64,000 nucleotides of DNA from Phycisphaeraceae bacterium (GCA_020851735.1 JADZCD010000036.1:1-64000), one strand, 5' to 3'. Shown: positions 30,020 through 44,487, counted from the stretch's first letter. Notes: generated by a model from the letters alone, not told the origin. Numbers and translations are program-made.

Positions 30020-31285
30020 ATGCTGGTAATGGAACTCTGGCCTTGGATGGTGCTGGTGGTGGTGCTGGGCGCCTGCGTGGGAAGTTTTTTGAACGTGGTG
30101 ATCTATCGCCTGCCGGCGGGACAGAGCCTGCTGCGCCCGGCGTCGCACTGTCCGCGCTGCCAGACGGCGCTGCGGTGGTTTGAGAATGTGCCGGTGCTGG
30201 CGTGGTTTTATCTGAAAGGTCGCTGCCGGTATTGCGGGGCGAAGATCAGTTTTCAGTATCCACTCATCGAGATGTTGACGGCAGGACTGTTCGGGGCGGT
30301 TTTTTTTGTTTTATACGCCACCGATTGGCGGTTTCCGTTCGCGAACGTGGGCTTGGAGGGAACCTGGCCGGCCCTGGTGGTGATTTTGTTTTTGGTCGGA
30401 TCGCTGATCGCTGCCAGCGTGATCGACGGACGGTATTTCATCATTCCGCTGGAGATTCCCTGGCTGGCGGCAGGGTTGGCGATGCTGATGTTGCCCGCCG
30501 CGACGCTGGGGCTGAGTGCCGCCGACGCCAAGGCGATCTTGCCCTACGTGGACCGCTGGGACGCCGCAGCCGGGATCTGGGCGGCGACGGTGGGTCTGGT
30601 CTTGGCGAATCTGCTGCTTTGGTGGGGAGTCCTGCCGCGCAGTTTTGAGGAAGGCGAATCATCTCCTGCGGCTGGCGGGCCTGCGCAGGGCGAACAACTG
30701 ACAGGTCAAGAAGGGCCGGGCGACAGCCAAACGGCAGGAGACCCGGAGCCAGCCGCGGGGGGGGAAAAGATCGAGGCAATCAATCTGGCAGCCCATCCTC
30801 ATACGCGGGCGGAAGTCTTGAAGGAACTGTTGTTCCTGGCGTTGCCGGCCCTAAGTGGGATTGCGGCTTGGTGGGGGGCAAATCAGTCGGGGTGGGGTGG
30901 GCAAGACGCCCGAACGGTATATCCGTGGCTGGGGGTGGCCAGTGGTGTCATGTGGGGATTTCTGGTCGGCGGGGGGCTGGTCTGGGTGACCAGAATACTC
31001 GGCACGCTGGCGTTTGGACGAGAGGCGATGGGCTTAGGTGACGTGCATTTGTTAGCAGCGGTGGGAGCTGTATTAGGCGCGGGGGACGTGATCGGCGTGT
31101 TTTTCTTGGCGCCGTTTCTGGCCTTAGGCGGAACGGCCGTGGTCAGCGGTATTCGCAAGCTAATCAAAGGCGACGTGCGTATTATTCCGTATGGGCCCTA
31201 TCTGGCGGTGACGGCGCTGGGCTTTATCCTCTTCCGTGGGCTGATCTTGCAAGTGCTTTTTGGTATGCTGTTCAGAGGCCGATGA
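30020..31285 (+). CDS. Prepilin peptidase (type IV leader peptidase/methylase)
   Basis: Bifunctional aspartyl protease and N-methylase for type IV pilins and type II secretion pseudopilins. The 421-residue protein has GSFLNVVIYRLP, the zinc-like Cys44-x2-Cys47 and Cys69-x2-Cys72 pairs (CPRC, CRYC), and about eight membrane segments. The catalytic Asp is in SVIDGRYFIIP and the second in MGLGDVHL. Between the fourth and later segments lies an unusual soluble loop of about 70 residues (FEEGESSPAAGGPAQGEQLT onward). No pilin genes are nearby. Confidence 0.93.
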   Translation: MLVMELWPWMVLVVVLGACVGSFLNVVIYRLPAGQSLLRPASHCPRCQTALRWFENVPVLAWFYLKGRCRYCGAKISFQYPLIEMLTAGLFGAVFFVLYATDWRFPFANVGLEGTWPALVVILFLVGSLIAASVIDGRYFIIPLEIPWLAAGLAMLMLPAATLGLSAADAKAILPYVDRWDAAAGIWAATVGLVLANLLLWWGVLPRSFEEGESSPAAGGPAQGEQLTGQEGPGDSQTAGDPEPAAGGEKIEAINLAAHPHTRAEVLKELLFLALPALSGIAAWWGANQSGWGGQDARTVYPWLGVASGVMWGFLVGGGLVWVTRILGTLAFGREAMGLGDVHLLAAVGAVLGAGDVIGVFFLAPFLALGGTAVVSGIRKLIKGDVRIIPYGPYLAVTALGFILFRGLILQVLFGMLFRGR

Positions 31286-31342
31286 CACGGTGTCACGGCA
31301 GACGGGATGATCCGGGGGCTCCGGGGTCCGAAAGGTACACCT

Positions 31343-31999
31343 ATGTCAGCAAACACACGTCTGATGGTGGTCGGTGTGGCGGCTTTGGCGCTGTTGTCCG
31401 GCTGCCAGACGGACCGACAAAAGCAGGAGAGGCAAGCCCTTTGGACGCAGAATCAGGAGCTGCAGGCGGAGCTGGACGCCAAGCGAGCTGCTCTGGATGC
31501 AGCCGAGGGCGAACGGGCGAATTTGATGTCCCAGATCGCCAGCCTGCAGAATGAACTCTCTTCGTCACGCAGCACCCCGGCTCAGGCAAGCAGTGCGGGC
31601 GCTACGGGTTTTGAGTCCATCGCGGGCGTGGAAACCGAACGCCGCGCGGGCAGCATCGCGGTGAAAGTGCCCGGAGACGTGCTGTTTGCCTCCGGCAAGG
31701 TGGAACTGAAAACCACCGCCCAAAAGACCCTCGGCCAGATCGCCGCGGTCATCAAACGCGAATATGCGGGCAAAAACGTGCGCATCGAGGGCTACACGGA
31801 TACCGATCCCATCCGCAAGAGCAAGTGGAAAGACAACCTGGAACTGTCGCTCGAGCGCTCGGCTGCGGTGCACCGATACCTGCAATCCAAGGGGATCAAC
31901 GCACGCAATATGTACGCCGCAGGGTTCGGGGAATGGCATCCGCGGGACAGCAAAGCGCGCAGCCGGCGGGTGGAAATCGTCGTGGTGCTCAACGAGTAG
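31343..31999 (+). CDS. OmpA-like peptidoglycan-binding lipoprotein
   Basis: From the ATG at 31343 (AAAGG upstream) the product is 218 residues. A signal peptide with lipobox LLSG-Cys21 points to an outer-membrane or periplasmic lipoprotein. Residues 22-80 form a likely coiled coil (QELQAELDAKRAALDAAEGE). The OmpA C-terminal domain follows, with DVLFASGKVELKTTAQKTLG, VRIEGYTDTDP, LSLERSAAVHRYLQSKGI and RRVEIVVVLNE. It would anchor the envelope to peptidoglycan. Its neighbours do not suggest a Tol-Pal locus. Confidence 0.92.
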   Translation: MSANTRLMVVGVAALALLSGCQTDRQKQERQALWTQNQELQAELDAKRAALDAAEGERANLMSQIASLQNELSSSRSTPAQASSAGATGFESIAGVETERRAGSIAVKVPGDVLFASGKVELKTTAQKTLGQIAAVIKREYAGKNVRIEGYTDTDPIRKSKWKDNLELSLERSAAVHRYLQSKGINARNMYAAGFGEWHPRDSKARSRRVEIVVVLNE

Positions 32000-32078
32000 C
32001 CTCCCGGTACCCCCCCCGGAATCCCCGGAATCCCCGGAAATTCCAGGAGCCCCCTGAACGTCGTGTTGCATCTGGATA

Positions 32079-32116
32079 ACAGCCAGCCCCACATTTTCAT
32101 GTGGTGCTGTTTCCTC
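32079..32116 (+). terminator. Terminator-like hairpin after the lipoprotein gene
   Basis: ACAGC (32079-32083) pairs with GCTGT (32106-32110), and CCACAT (32089-32094) with ATGTGG (32099-32104), around a TTTC loop. A pyrimidine-rich stretch with TTTTTT follows near 32120. It lies 80 nt after the lipoprotein stop. Between stop and hairpin (32008-32052) is a reverse-oriented GGAATCCCC-type copy of the G-rich module. Confidence 0.45.
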
Positions 32117-32168
32117 TGGATTTTTTGTCCTTCCCCAATCCCTAACCCCTAATCCCCAACCCCCACCA

Positions 32169-32831
32169 ATGATCGGCATTATCGACTACGGCATGGGTAA
32201 CTTGCGAAGCGTGCAAAAGGCCTTTGAGCACGTGGGGGCGGATGCGCGCATTTTGAGCGGGCCTGGGGAAGTGAGCGGCGTAGCCAAACTGGTCTTGCCG
32301 GGCGTCGGCGCGTTTGCCGATGGCATGACAAATTTGCGCAAGGGCGGATGGATTAGCGCGATCGAGGAGTTCATTGGCTCAGGCAAGCCGTTCCTGGGGA
32401 TTTGCCTGGGTCTGCAACTCCTGTTTGAAGGATCAGAAGAGGATGCTCCCGACGGGGGCAAGGGCGGCAAGCTGGTGCCGGGACTGGGCGTATTACCGGG
32501 GCAGGTCGTGCAGTTCCGCCAGAGTTTTGATGCCCAAGGCCAGCCCCGGATCAAAATTCCGCACATGGGCTGGAACACGCTGCAATGGCGGCGGGCGGAT
32601 CCGCTGCTGGCGGGATTGGAGCAGGGCATTGCGGTGTATTTTGTGCACAGCTACTACGCCCGCCCGACGGAAAGCGAGGCCCAGGGCTTGATTTCCGCCA
32701 CGGCGCAATATCCGCAGGGACAGGCATTCTGCAGCTCGGTGTGGCGGGGGAATGTGTGGGCCACGCAGTTTCACCCGGAAAAATCGCAGCGGGTGGGGTT
32801 GCGGATGCTGCAGAACTTCGCAAGCTGGTAA
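32169..32831 (+). CDS. hisH: Imidazole glycerol phosphate synthase glutaminase subunit
   Basis: HisH produces ammonia for HisF in histidine synthesis. The 220-residue protein has the class I amidotransferase nucleophile in FLGICLGLQLLFEGSEED, the characteristic IPHMGWNTLQ, and the catalytic His-Glu in WATQFHPEKSQRVG. MIGIIDYGMGNLRSVQKAF is the usual start. No ribosome binding site is apparent; the ATG directly follows a CCCTAACCCC/CCAACCCCC tract. No hisF or other his gene is in the window, so it is separated from its partner. Confidence 0.95.
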   Translation: MIGIIDYGMGNLRSVQKAFEHVGADARILSGPGEVSGVAKLVLPGVGAFADGMTNLRKGGWISAIEEFIGSGKPFLGICLGLQLLFEGSEEDAPDGGKGGKLVPGLGVLPGQVVQFRQSFDAQGQPRIKIPHMGWNTLQWRRADPLLAGLEQGIAVYFVHSYYARPTESEAQGLISATAQYPQGQAFCSSVWRGNVWATQFHPEKSQRVGLRMLQNFASW

Positions 32832-32885
32832 GGCGATCATGAACGTGCGATCCTGCAAAAAGTGATGGGGGAAAGAAAAACCATC

Positions 32886-38039
<5,154 letters not shown>

Positions 38040-38609
38040 GAGAGGCGTGCAAAAGGGGGGAGATTCTTGTTTGATTTCCGCGGGCTTTGTCGAGGCATGA
38101 CTTCCCAGGGGGCGATCGCTTACTAATCAAGGCCTGCGCGGAAAGCAGGAATTTTCTTCTAGGAGCTTGAGGCTGTTGTGTTTAGTAAGTGGAAACAGGG
38201 CATTTTTGGGCTGTGGCGGCCGGTAAATGGAGTGTCAAATCGCCGTGTGGAAAACGTGTGGACTGGGATGCGAATGGGTATTTTTGGCATCACTTAGGAA
38301 TTGTTTTATTTTGTGGTTATAGGGCACCAGGTAGAAAAAAGCATGTAGCCGCCTGCCAGCCCTGCAACACATAAGATGTTTGTTATAAAGAGATTGTGTG
38401 TGTCGTGGTTTTATGGCCGATTCGTGCAAAAAAAGGGTGACAGGATGGGGTAGGCAGCGTGTTAAGTTATTGTCACAGCGTTGAATATTTGTGGATAACC
38501 ATGGCGGGTGGCGCGACGTTTGGCTCGTTGTGCTCGAGCAATAGTTGGGGCTCCAGTGGCGGTGGTTTGGCGACCGCCATGCACGTCGGAAGAGACATGG
38601 TTAGGCGAC
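38040..38609. other. 570-nt convergent gap without a recognised gene
   Basis: The gap lies between the convergent hrpA and lepB stops and is locally richer in A and T. I found no convincing protein or known RNA gene. It holds a two-part stem (38075-38089 with 38128-38144), then a small CCTGC/GCAGG hairpin (38133-38150) followed by AATTTTCTT that could terminate hrpA. There are matches to DnaA-box-like nonamers: TGTGGATAA (38490-38498), the exact complement of TTATCCACA, and TGTGGAAAA (38246-38254). Two boxes alone do not make an origin. A structured RNA is possible but unproven. Confidence 0.5.
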
Positions 38610-40238
38610 TCAATAAATCCAGCGCATGTCAGCGAAATTGGGCAGAACGGGCAGTTGATTGGGCGAAAGGGCCAGGGGTGCGGGCCAATAGACAAAAAAC
38701 GCGCGTCCCATCAGCAGGCGGCGGGGAACGATGCCGTTGGGCGTGGCGTCCTGGTCGAAATAACGCTGCTGGACCCAGGCATTGGGATCAGACCAGAATC
38801 GGCCATCCTGGCTCAGCGGGCTGTTGTCACCCAGGCAAAAGAATTGGTCAGCCTGGAGTTCGATTGGTTCGCCTAAGCGCAGATCCTCGTCTTTAACCAA
38901 AGTGCCTTGCGGGCGCACGTTGTGGTCGGAGCTTTCACTGGTGTAGAAGAGATCGCGATCCAGGGTCACTTCATACAAGGATGTGGGGCAGCCTCGGATG
39001 TGTATGGCCACTTGGGGGCGGCTTGGGGGCGGCGGGCGGCGGACAATATCGTCAATGGGCAGCGAAAACGACCAGCGCACCACAGGTTGGCCATCGATCC
39101 AGATGCTGGCCTGTTGATCGACGTACCAGAGTTCCACGCGATGGGGCACCTCAGGCATGAATGGGCCGACCTGAATCGGGCCCGCCAGGACGCGCGTGGC
39201 GTCTTGTTGGGGATCTACAGCCAGGAGCAGCACGCTGCCGTCAGCTTGAAAGCGGGCGATCAACCGGTCCTGCCGGCTGTCGGCGTTGTCCAGGCGGGAA
39301 GTGGTTTGCAGGTCAAAGCTCAGGCCTGTCTGGTGCGGGACGATCGTGGCAGCCAGGCGGATGTCTTCGACGGGTTGATCCAGTTGGGGGCCGCGCGTGG
39401 TCTGGTTATAGGAGTACAGGCCTGCCAGGGGGGAAACGCCGGTGTCAAAGTCGAAGTGGAGTTGGCCTTGGGGCGATAAGAGGTGGTAACCGTGGGAGGC
39501 ATCAAGCTGATGGAATTCGTCCAATTTCCACTGGCCTTGGGAGATGATCCACGGGACGACAAAAGGTGGGGACTGCATTTGGTCAGCGGTGGCGGGAGTT
39601 TCCTGGGAAGCCCAGGGCAGGGAAACGAATTGGCTGTAGTAGATAGGCTGCCAGACGGCGCGTTGGATGCGCTCGCCATGGCGACGATCGAGTTTGCGAG
39701 CGACCTGCCAGGATGGCTGATCGGGACGTCGCACATAGATGTTGCCGTCGACGATCCAGATGCTTTCGCCGGGCAGGCCGACTAGGCGCTTGATGTAGTT
39801 TTCGTTGGGATTGGTCGGGTTTTTGAAAACCACCACGTCCCAGCGCTGGGGTTCCTGGAAAGCGTAGAGATACTTAAGGACCAGGATGCGATCGCCGGGA
39901 CTGATAAAGGAGCCCTTGGGCAGTTCCAGGACGTGGGCGGACATCGGCGCGCCCAGCCGATCAAATTCCGACAGCGTGGAGGCGCCTTCGCTGGTTGGGT
40001 TGACGCTAAAACCATAGCCGGTGGTGGGGTCGGTGACGGACAGGTGGCGGCCCAGCAGAGTGGGAGCCATGGAACCCGTGGGAATAATAAAAGCTTCAAC
40101 AACGAAGGAACGAAAGAGAAAGGCCAGGACGAACGCCAGAACGATGGATTGAAGAGTTTCCTTAATGCTCTGATCCAACGGTTCGGAATCGTAAGCCAGA
40201 TGGGAGGGCGGGGGAGATGTTGAGGTGGTGTCGGGCAT
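38610..40238 (-). CDS. lepB: Signal peptidase I with a large lectin-like insertion
   Basis: Membrane-bound serine protease that removes Sec and Tat signal peptides. The 542-residue protein has one N-terminal membrane helix (about 30-46), the nucleophile Ser56 in IIPTGSMAPTL, the general-base Lys150 in NENYIKRLVGLPGE, and the C-terminal GDNSPLSQDGRFW box. Typical enzymes have 200-330 residues. Here about 300 extra residues lie between the Lys region and the GDN box, rich in beta strands (QGQLHFDFDTG, HRVELWYVDQQASIWIDGQP), resembling a concanavalin-like fold. Such long signal peptidases are known in planctomycetes. Confidence 0.92.
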   Translation of the reverse strand: MPDTTSTSPPPSHLAYDSEPLDQSIKETLQSIVLAFVLAFLFRSFVVEAFIIPTGSMAPTLLGRHLSVTDPTTGYGFSVNPTSEGASTLSEFDRLGAPMSAHVLELPKGSFISPGDRILVLKYLYAFQEPQRWDVVVFKNPTNPNENYIKRLVGLPGESIWIVDGNIYVRRPDQPSWQVARKLDRRHGERIQRAVWQPIYYSQFVSLPWASQETPATADQMQSPPFVVPWIISQGQWKLDEFHQLDASHGYHLLSPQGQLHFDFDTGVSPLAGLYSYNQTTRGPQLDQPVEDIRLAATIVPHQTGLSFDLQTTSRLDNADSRQDRLIARFQADGSVLLLAVDPQQDATRVLAGPIQVGPFMPEVPHRVELWYVDQQASIWIDGQPVVRWSFSLPIDDIVRRPPPPSRPQVAIHIRGCPTSLYEVTLDRDLFYTSESSDHNVRPQGTLVKDEDLRLGEPIELQADQFFCLGDNSPLSQDGRFWSDPNAWVQQRYFDQDATPNGIVPRRLLMGRAFFVYWPAPLALSPNQLPVLPNFADMRWIY

Positions 40239-40475
40239 GATCAGGTCCGGGTTTTACAGCCGCATATCCGGGTGTTAGTCCGGGGGGGTGCCCGGGGTTC
40301 CGGGGATGGCCGGTATTGTAGCGGGGGGTGAGTGTGGAATGTGGCGACCGCGGGGAGCCCAGGCCCCTTCGGTATGCCCAGCCTCGGTTTGGGGGGGCCA
40401 GGCTGCACGAGGGGAAAAATTGCTCTAAGATTGGGAGACGTTCAGGCAAAGGCAGCCCCAGGCAGGACGGAATCT

Positions 40476-41672
40476 ATGCTCACGGACATCAGCCCGCAGT
40501 GGATCGCCAGCAGTGTGGTGGCGCTATTGGTTTTGCCGGTCATGCTGTTGACGGTGGCGTATTTGATCCTGTTGGAGCGCAAGATCGCCTCCTGGACGCA
40601 GGACCGCATCGGCCCGAACCGGGTGGGATTTTCGTTCGGGATACTGCCGCTTAATTTTCATTTTTGGGGCCTAGGTCAGCCCTTGGCCGACGGGCTGAAG
40701 TTTCTGATGAAGGAGGACTACACGCCGACGGGCACGGACCGGATGCTTTTCATCCTGGCCCCGGCGTTGGCGGCGATTCCCGCCGTGATCGGCTGGGCGG
40801 TGATGCCTTGGGGAGGGTATCTGCGATGGGGAGAGGACATGGTGCAGGTCGCGGCCCTGCCGATCAACATCGGGGTGATCTACGTGTTGGCCATCGGGTC
40901 GCTGGCGGTTTATGGCGTGGTGCTGGGCGGATTTGCGTCCAACAACAAATATTCGTTCTTAGGTGGTTTGCGGGCGACGGCCCAGATGGTCAGCTATGAG
41001 ATTCCGCTGGGCTTAAGCGTCTTGATTGTGCTCTTAATGACCGGGCAGACCGATGCTCAGGTGATCGTAGTGGGGCAAGCCAACGCGGTGTGGAATATTG
41101 TCTACATGCCGCTCTTGGCGGTGATCTTCTTTACCTGCTCGCTGGCCGAGTGCAATCGGGCTCCATTTGACCTAGCTGAAGCCGAGCAGGAATTGGTGGG
41201 CGGGTATCACACGGAATACAGCTCGATGAAATTCGCTCTGTTTTTCTTAAGCGAATATCTGCACATGATCACGGCCTGCGCCTTTTTCACCCTGCTGTTC
41301 TTAGGTGGGTGGGATCTTCCCCTGGTGCATGAGCCGGCGGTGGGCGGATTGGGGTGGGTGGTCTGGAAATGCCTGGCCTATGGGGCCAAAGTTCTGGTGC
41401 TGCTGGCGCTGATGATGATGATCCGCTGGACACTGCCGCGATTGCGGTTTGACCAGTTGATGCGTCTGGCCTGGCGGTCGCTGATCCCGGTGACGCTGGC
41501 GATGCTGCTGATGACCGGGCTGGTGGTGGCGATGAACTGGCCGAAGTGGGCGCTTTTGGCTGGGAACGTGGCGATCTTCGCGGCTTTGCTGGTGATCGGA
41601 CCCATGATTCCGCAGGGCTCGGTGGAGAACAGGCGGGTGGGTTTGGCCGGGTCGCGCTTTAGCCCACAATAG
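40476..41672 (+). CDS. nuoH: NADH-quinone oxidoreductase subunit H, solitary
   Basis: Membrane subunit that forms part of the quinone site of complex I. The ATG at 40476 gives 398 residues with about eight or nine membrane helices. Signatures include ERKIASWTQDRIGPNRVGF, GQPLADGLKFLMKEDYTP, and NRAPFDLAEAEQELVGGYHT, which carries the conserved acidic residues. No other nuo gene is in the window. The next genes, after 170 nt, are the hydrogenase maturation genes; HoxEFU are related to NuoEFG, but HoxYH hydrogenases do not use NuoH. Confidence 0.94.
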   Translation: MLTDISPQWIASSVVALLVLPVMLLTVAYLILLERKIASWTQDRIGPNRVGFSFGILPLNFHFWGLGQPLADGLKFLMKEDYTPTGTDRMLFILAPALAAIPAVIGWAVMPWGGYLRWGEDMVQVAALPINIGVIYVLAIGSLAVYGVVLGGFASNNKYSFLGGLRATAQMVSYEIPLGLSVLIVLLMTGQTDAQVIVVGQANAVWNIVYMPLLAVIFFTCSLAECNRAPFDLAEAEQELVGGYHTEYSSMKFALFFLSEYLHMITACAFFTLLFLGGWDLPLVHEPAVGGLGWVVWKCLAYGAKVLVLLALMMMIRWTLPRLRFDQLMRLAWRSLIPVTLAMLLMTGLVVAMNWPKWALLAGNVAIFAALLVIGPMIPQGSVENRRVGLAGSRFSPQ

Positions 41673-41842
41673 GGCGGGAGCGGACGGGAAACAGAAGCCA
41701 GGCCTCACGCATTTTCCGCGCGGTGATCAAGCCCAGCTTGGGATTTTGATTGGGATCCGAATCGGGCAGGGGGGTTCCGAAGCAGGGGGAAAATTGTTAA
41801 AATAAGGACGGTTTGGGGTGGTGTCTTGGGGTGTAAAGGGGC

Positions 41843-44257
41843 ATGGGGTACCCTGCGATGCCTAAGGCCGCGGCTGGTGAGTGTGGATTGGTGCGGCGGC
41901 GCTGGCGACTGCGCGGGCAGGTGCAGGGCGTTGGTTTTCGGCCTTTCGTTTACGGTCTGGCCAGGCAATACGGCCTGGCGGGCTTTGTTCGCAACGATGA
42001 TTGGGGAGTATGGATTGAAGCCCAAGGCGATGAGCCTAAGGTGGTGGCGTTCGAGCGCGATCTGCGGAGCAAACGGCCGGCATTGGCGGTCATTGACGAG
42101 TGGCTAACCGAGACCGTGGCTCCAGGACCACAGGAGACCGGTTTTGAGATTCGCGCCAGCCAGACGGAGGCGGGGGTCGTCGGCGGGGTGACGGTTGATA
42201 CGGCTGTGTGCCCGCAATGTCTAGCCGAGATGCGGGACAAAATCGACCGCCGGGCGGGATACGCGCTGATTAACTGCACGCAATGCGGCCCGCGCTATTC
42301 GATCATCAAGCGTGTGCCGTACGATCGGCCTAACACCACGATGGCAGCGTTTGCGATGTGCCCAGCCTGCGCGCAGGAATATGCGGACCCGGGCGATCGT
42401 CGCTTTCACGCCCAGCCGACGGCCTGCCACGACTGCGGCCCAAAGCTGGCGCTGGTTAATTCCAGGGGCGAGGCACTAAATGGCGATCCGATTCAGGAGA
42501 CGGTCAAGCTGTTGCGGGATGGGAAAATCGTGGCGATCAAGGGCCTGGGGGGTTTTCACCTGGCGGTGCGGGCGGATCGCGCGGAAGCGGTGGGGCGGCT
42601 ACGAAAATTAAAAAAAAGAGATCAGAAGCCGCTGGCGGTCATGTGCGCCGATGAAGGGGTGGTCGAGTGCCTGGTGGAGCTAAACGCGGAAGGACTTAAG
42701 GAATTGCGCTCGCCGGCGCGGCCGATTGTGCTGGCCCCGCGCAGGGTGACGGGGGAAAAGAATATTACCGTGGCGCCGCAGGTGGCCGAGGGCACTCATC
42801 GCTTGGGCGTGATGCTGCCCTACACGCCGATACACCACTTGATATTGGATGAGGCCAAGGGAACGCTGCCGGTGCTGGTGATGACCAGCGGCAATGAAAG
42901 CGACGAGCCCCAGACGATAGACAACACCGAGGCGGTGGCGCGGCTCGGGGAATTGTGCGACGCGATGTTGTGGCACGATCGCCCGATTGAGCGCTGCGTG
43001 GATGACTCGGTGGTGCTGGATGTAAAGGGCGAGGATTTATTGCCGATCCGGCGGGCGCGGGGATATTCGCCGGGAGAGATTCCGCTGCCCAAGGCCTTGC
43101 AGGGAGTCCCGGCCGGTCTTTGCCTGGGCGGGGAGTTGAAAAACACGGTGGCGGTGGTGCGGGGCGGAGCGGTGGTGATGAGCCAGCACTTAGGAGATTT
43201 AAAACACCCCCTGGCGCTTAAGCATTTTCGGTCGGCGATAGATGATCTAGGCGATTTATTCGGCGTCGCGCCGCGGTGGATTGCCCATGACCTGCACCCG
43301 GCCTACTTAAGCACCCTGGAGGCTCGCCAGCGGGCGGCGAAGTCAGGCGTACGTTTGCTCGGCGTGCAGCATCACCACGCTCACGCGGCGGCGGTGCTCG
43401 CGGAGCACGGGCAGTTAGGCCCGGCACTGGCGGTGGTGTGCGACGGGACGGGATATGGAACCGACGGCACGATCTGGGGCGGAGAACTGCTGCACGTGAC
43501 GCTGGAGGATTTTCAGAGACTGGCGCGCATCCGTCCGCTGCACCTTCCGGGCGGCGACGCGGCGGCGGTGGACACCCGGCGGTGCGGCTTGGCTTTGTTG
43601 CAGCAGGCCTGGCCGGCTGATTTTGTCGATCATCCGCTGGCTAAGCGGATGTATCCCGACGCGCAGGAGAGACATTGGCTGGGGACCATGATCGACAGGC
43701 AGGTCCAGACGGCGTTAAGCAGCGGTATGGGACGTCTATTCGACGGTTTGGCAGCTCTGCTTGGCGTTTGCACGAGGAATTCCTTTGAAGCCCAGGCGGG
43801 CATGAAGCTGGAGGCGCTGGCGTTCGCGGCCGGCGAAGCCAAGCCGAGGGATGAGCAGCCGCTGTATGGGATTGACGACGGGCCGGGGAATGGTGACGAA
43901 AATACGGCGAGATTGCGGGAATTGAGTTTTGTGCCATTGGTGCGGTGGGTGATTGAGGCCATATCCAAGGGGATGGCGGTGGAAGAGATTTGCGCCCGGA
44001 TCCATCAGGAAATGGCCGCGGCGTGGGCGGCGGTGGTGAAGGAAGCGGCAGCGCGGACGGGGTTGAATCAAGTCGTGTTGTCGGGCGGCGTGTTCTGCAA
44101 TCAACGATTGCTGTTAACCTTGTCCGCTCGTCTGCGGAGTCAAGGACTGACGGTATGGCGTCATCGCCTCGTGCCGGCCAATGACGGCGGGCTGGCGCTG
44201 GGGCAGGCGGCCGTGGCGGCGGCTCGTTTACAGAATGTCGAAAGGTGGGCTGACTGA
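41843..44257 (+). CDS. hypF: Carbamoyltransferase HypF
   Basis: HypF makes the thiocarbamate from carbamoyl phosphate for the CN ligands of the NiFe site. The 804-residue protein has an acylphosphatase domain (LRGQVQGVGFRPFVYGLARQ), two C4 zinc-finger sets (VCPQC, INCTQCGPRYS, MCPACAQE, ACHDCGPK), a YrdC-like domain (GKIVAIKGLGGFHLAV) and a Kae1-like carbamoyltransferase domain with HHHAHAAAVLAEHG. The ATG at 41843 is taken; 41858 is possible. The gene opens the hydrogenase locus; the 170-nt region upstream contains TTGTTAAAATAAGG, a possible promoter area. Confidence 0.97.
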   Translation: MGYPAMPKAAAGECGLVRRRWRLRGQVQGVGFRPFVYGLARQYGLAGFVRNDDWGVWIEAQGDEPKVVAFERDLRSKRPALAVIDEWLTETVAPGPQETGFEIRASQTEAGVVGGVTVDTAVCPQCLAEMRDKIDRRAGYALINCTQCGPRYSIIKRVPYDRPNTTMAAFAMCPACAQEYADPGDRRFHAQPTACHDCGPKLALVNSRGEALNGDPIQETVKLLRDGKIVAIKGLGGFHLAVRADRAEAVGRLRKLKKRDQKPLAVMCADEGVVECLVELNAEGLKELRSPARPIVLAPRRVTGEKNITVAPQVAEGTHRLGVMLPYTPIHHLILDEAKGTLPVLVMTSGNESDEPQTIDNTEAVARLGELCDAMLWHDRPIERCVDDSVVLDVKGEDLLPIRRARGYSPGEIPLPKALQGVPAGLCLGGELKNTVAVVRGGAVVMSQHLGDLKHPLALKHFRSAIDDLGDLFGVAPRWIAHDLHPAYLSTLEARQRAAKSGVRLLGVQHHHAHAAAVLAEHGQLGPALAVVCDGTGYGTDGTIWGGELLHVTLEDFQRLARIRPLHLPGGDAAAVDTRRCGLALLQQAWPADFVDHPLAKRMYPDAQERHWLGTMIDRQVQTALSSGMGRLFDGLAALLGVCTRNSFEAQAGMKLEALAFAAGEAKPRDEQPLYGIDDGPGNGDENTARLRELSFVPLVRWVIEAISKGMAVEEICARIHQEMAAAWAAVVKEAAARTGLNQVVLSGGVFCNQRLLLTLSARLRSQGLTVWRHRLVPANDGGLALGQAAVAAARLQNVERWAD

Positions 44258-44487
44258 TGTGCTTGGCGGTACCAGCTCTAGTTGTGGAGTGTGTGGGCGA
44301 AGATGCGTTGACGGACATGCACGGCAACCGCGTGCGCGTGAGCACGGTATTAGTGCCGGAGGTCAAGGTAGGTGATTGGGTATTGATCCACGCCGGTTTT
44401 GCCTTGCAGAAGCTCGACGAAGAGGAAGCGAAAGAAACATTCGGCGTCCTGGCGGATTTAGAGCGCCATGCGGGAGCTGATCTGTGA
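44257..44487 (+). CDS. hypC: Hydrogenase maturation chaperone HypC
   Basis: A 76-residue chaperone that carries the Fe(CN)2CO unit with HypD and binds the large-subunit precursor. It starts MCLAVPALVVE with the essential Cys2. The beta-barrel region VRVSTVLVPEVKVGDWVLIH and the C-terminal helix are typical. Its ATG overlaps the hypF stop (TGATG) and its stop overlaps the hypD start (GTGA), so translation is likely coupled through three genes. Confidence 0.96.
   Translation: MCLAVPALVVECVGEDALTDMHGNRVRVSTVLVPEVKVGDWVLIHAGFALQKLDEEEAKETFGVLADLERHAGADL

Noticed and set aside
38040-38609. Chromosome origin of replication
   Set aside because: Only two DnaA-box-like matches were seen, and dnaA, dnaN or gidA are not nearby.
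38459-39479. Plus-strand open frames over the lepB end
   Set aside because: They are antisense to lepB, whose catalytic motifs are all present.
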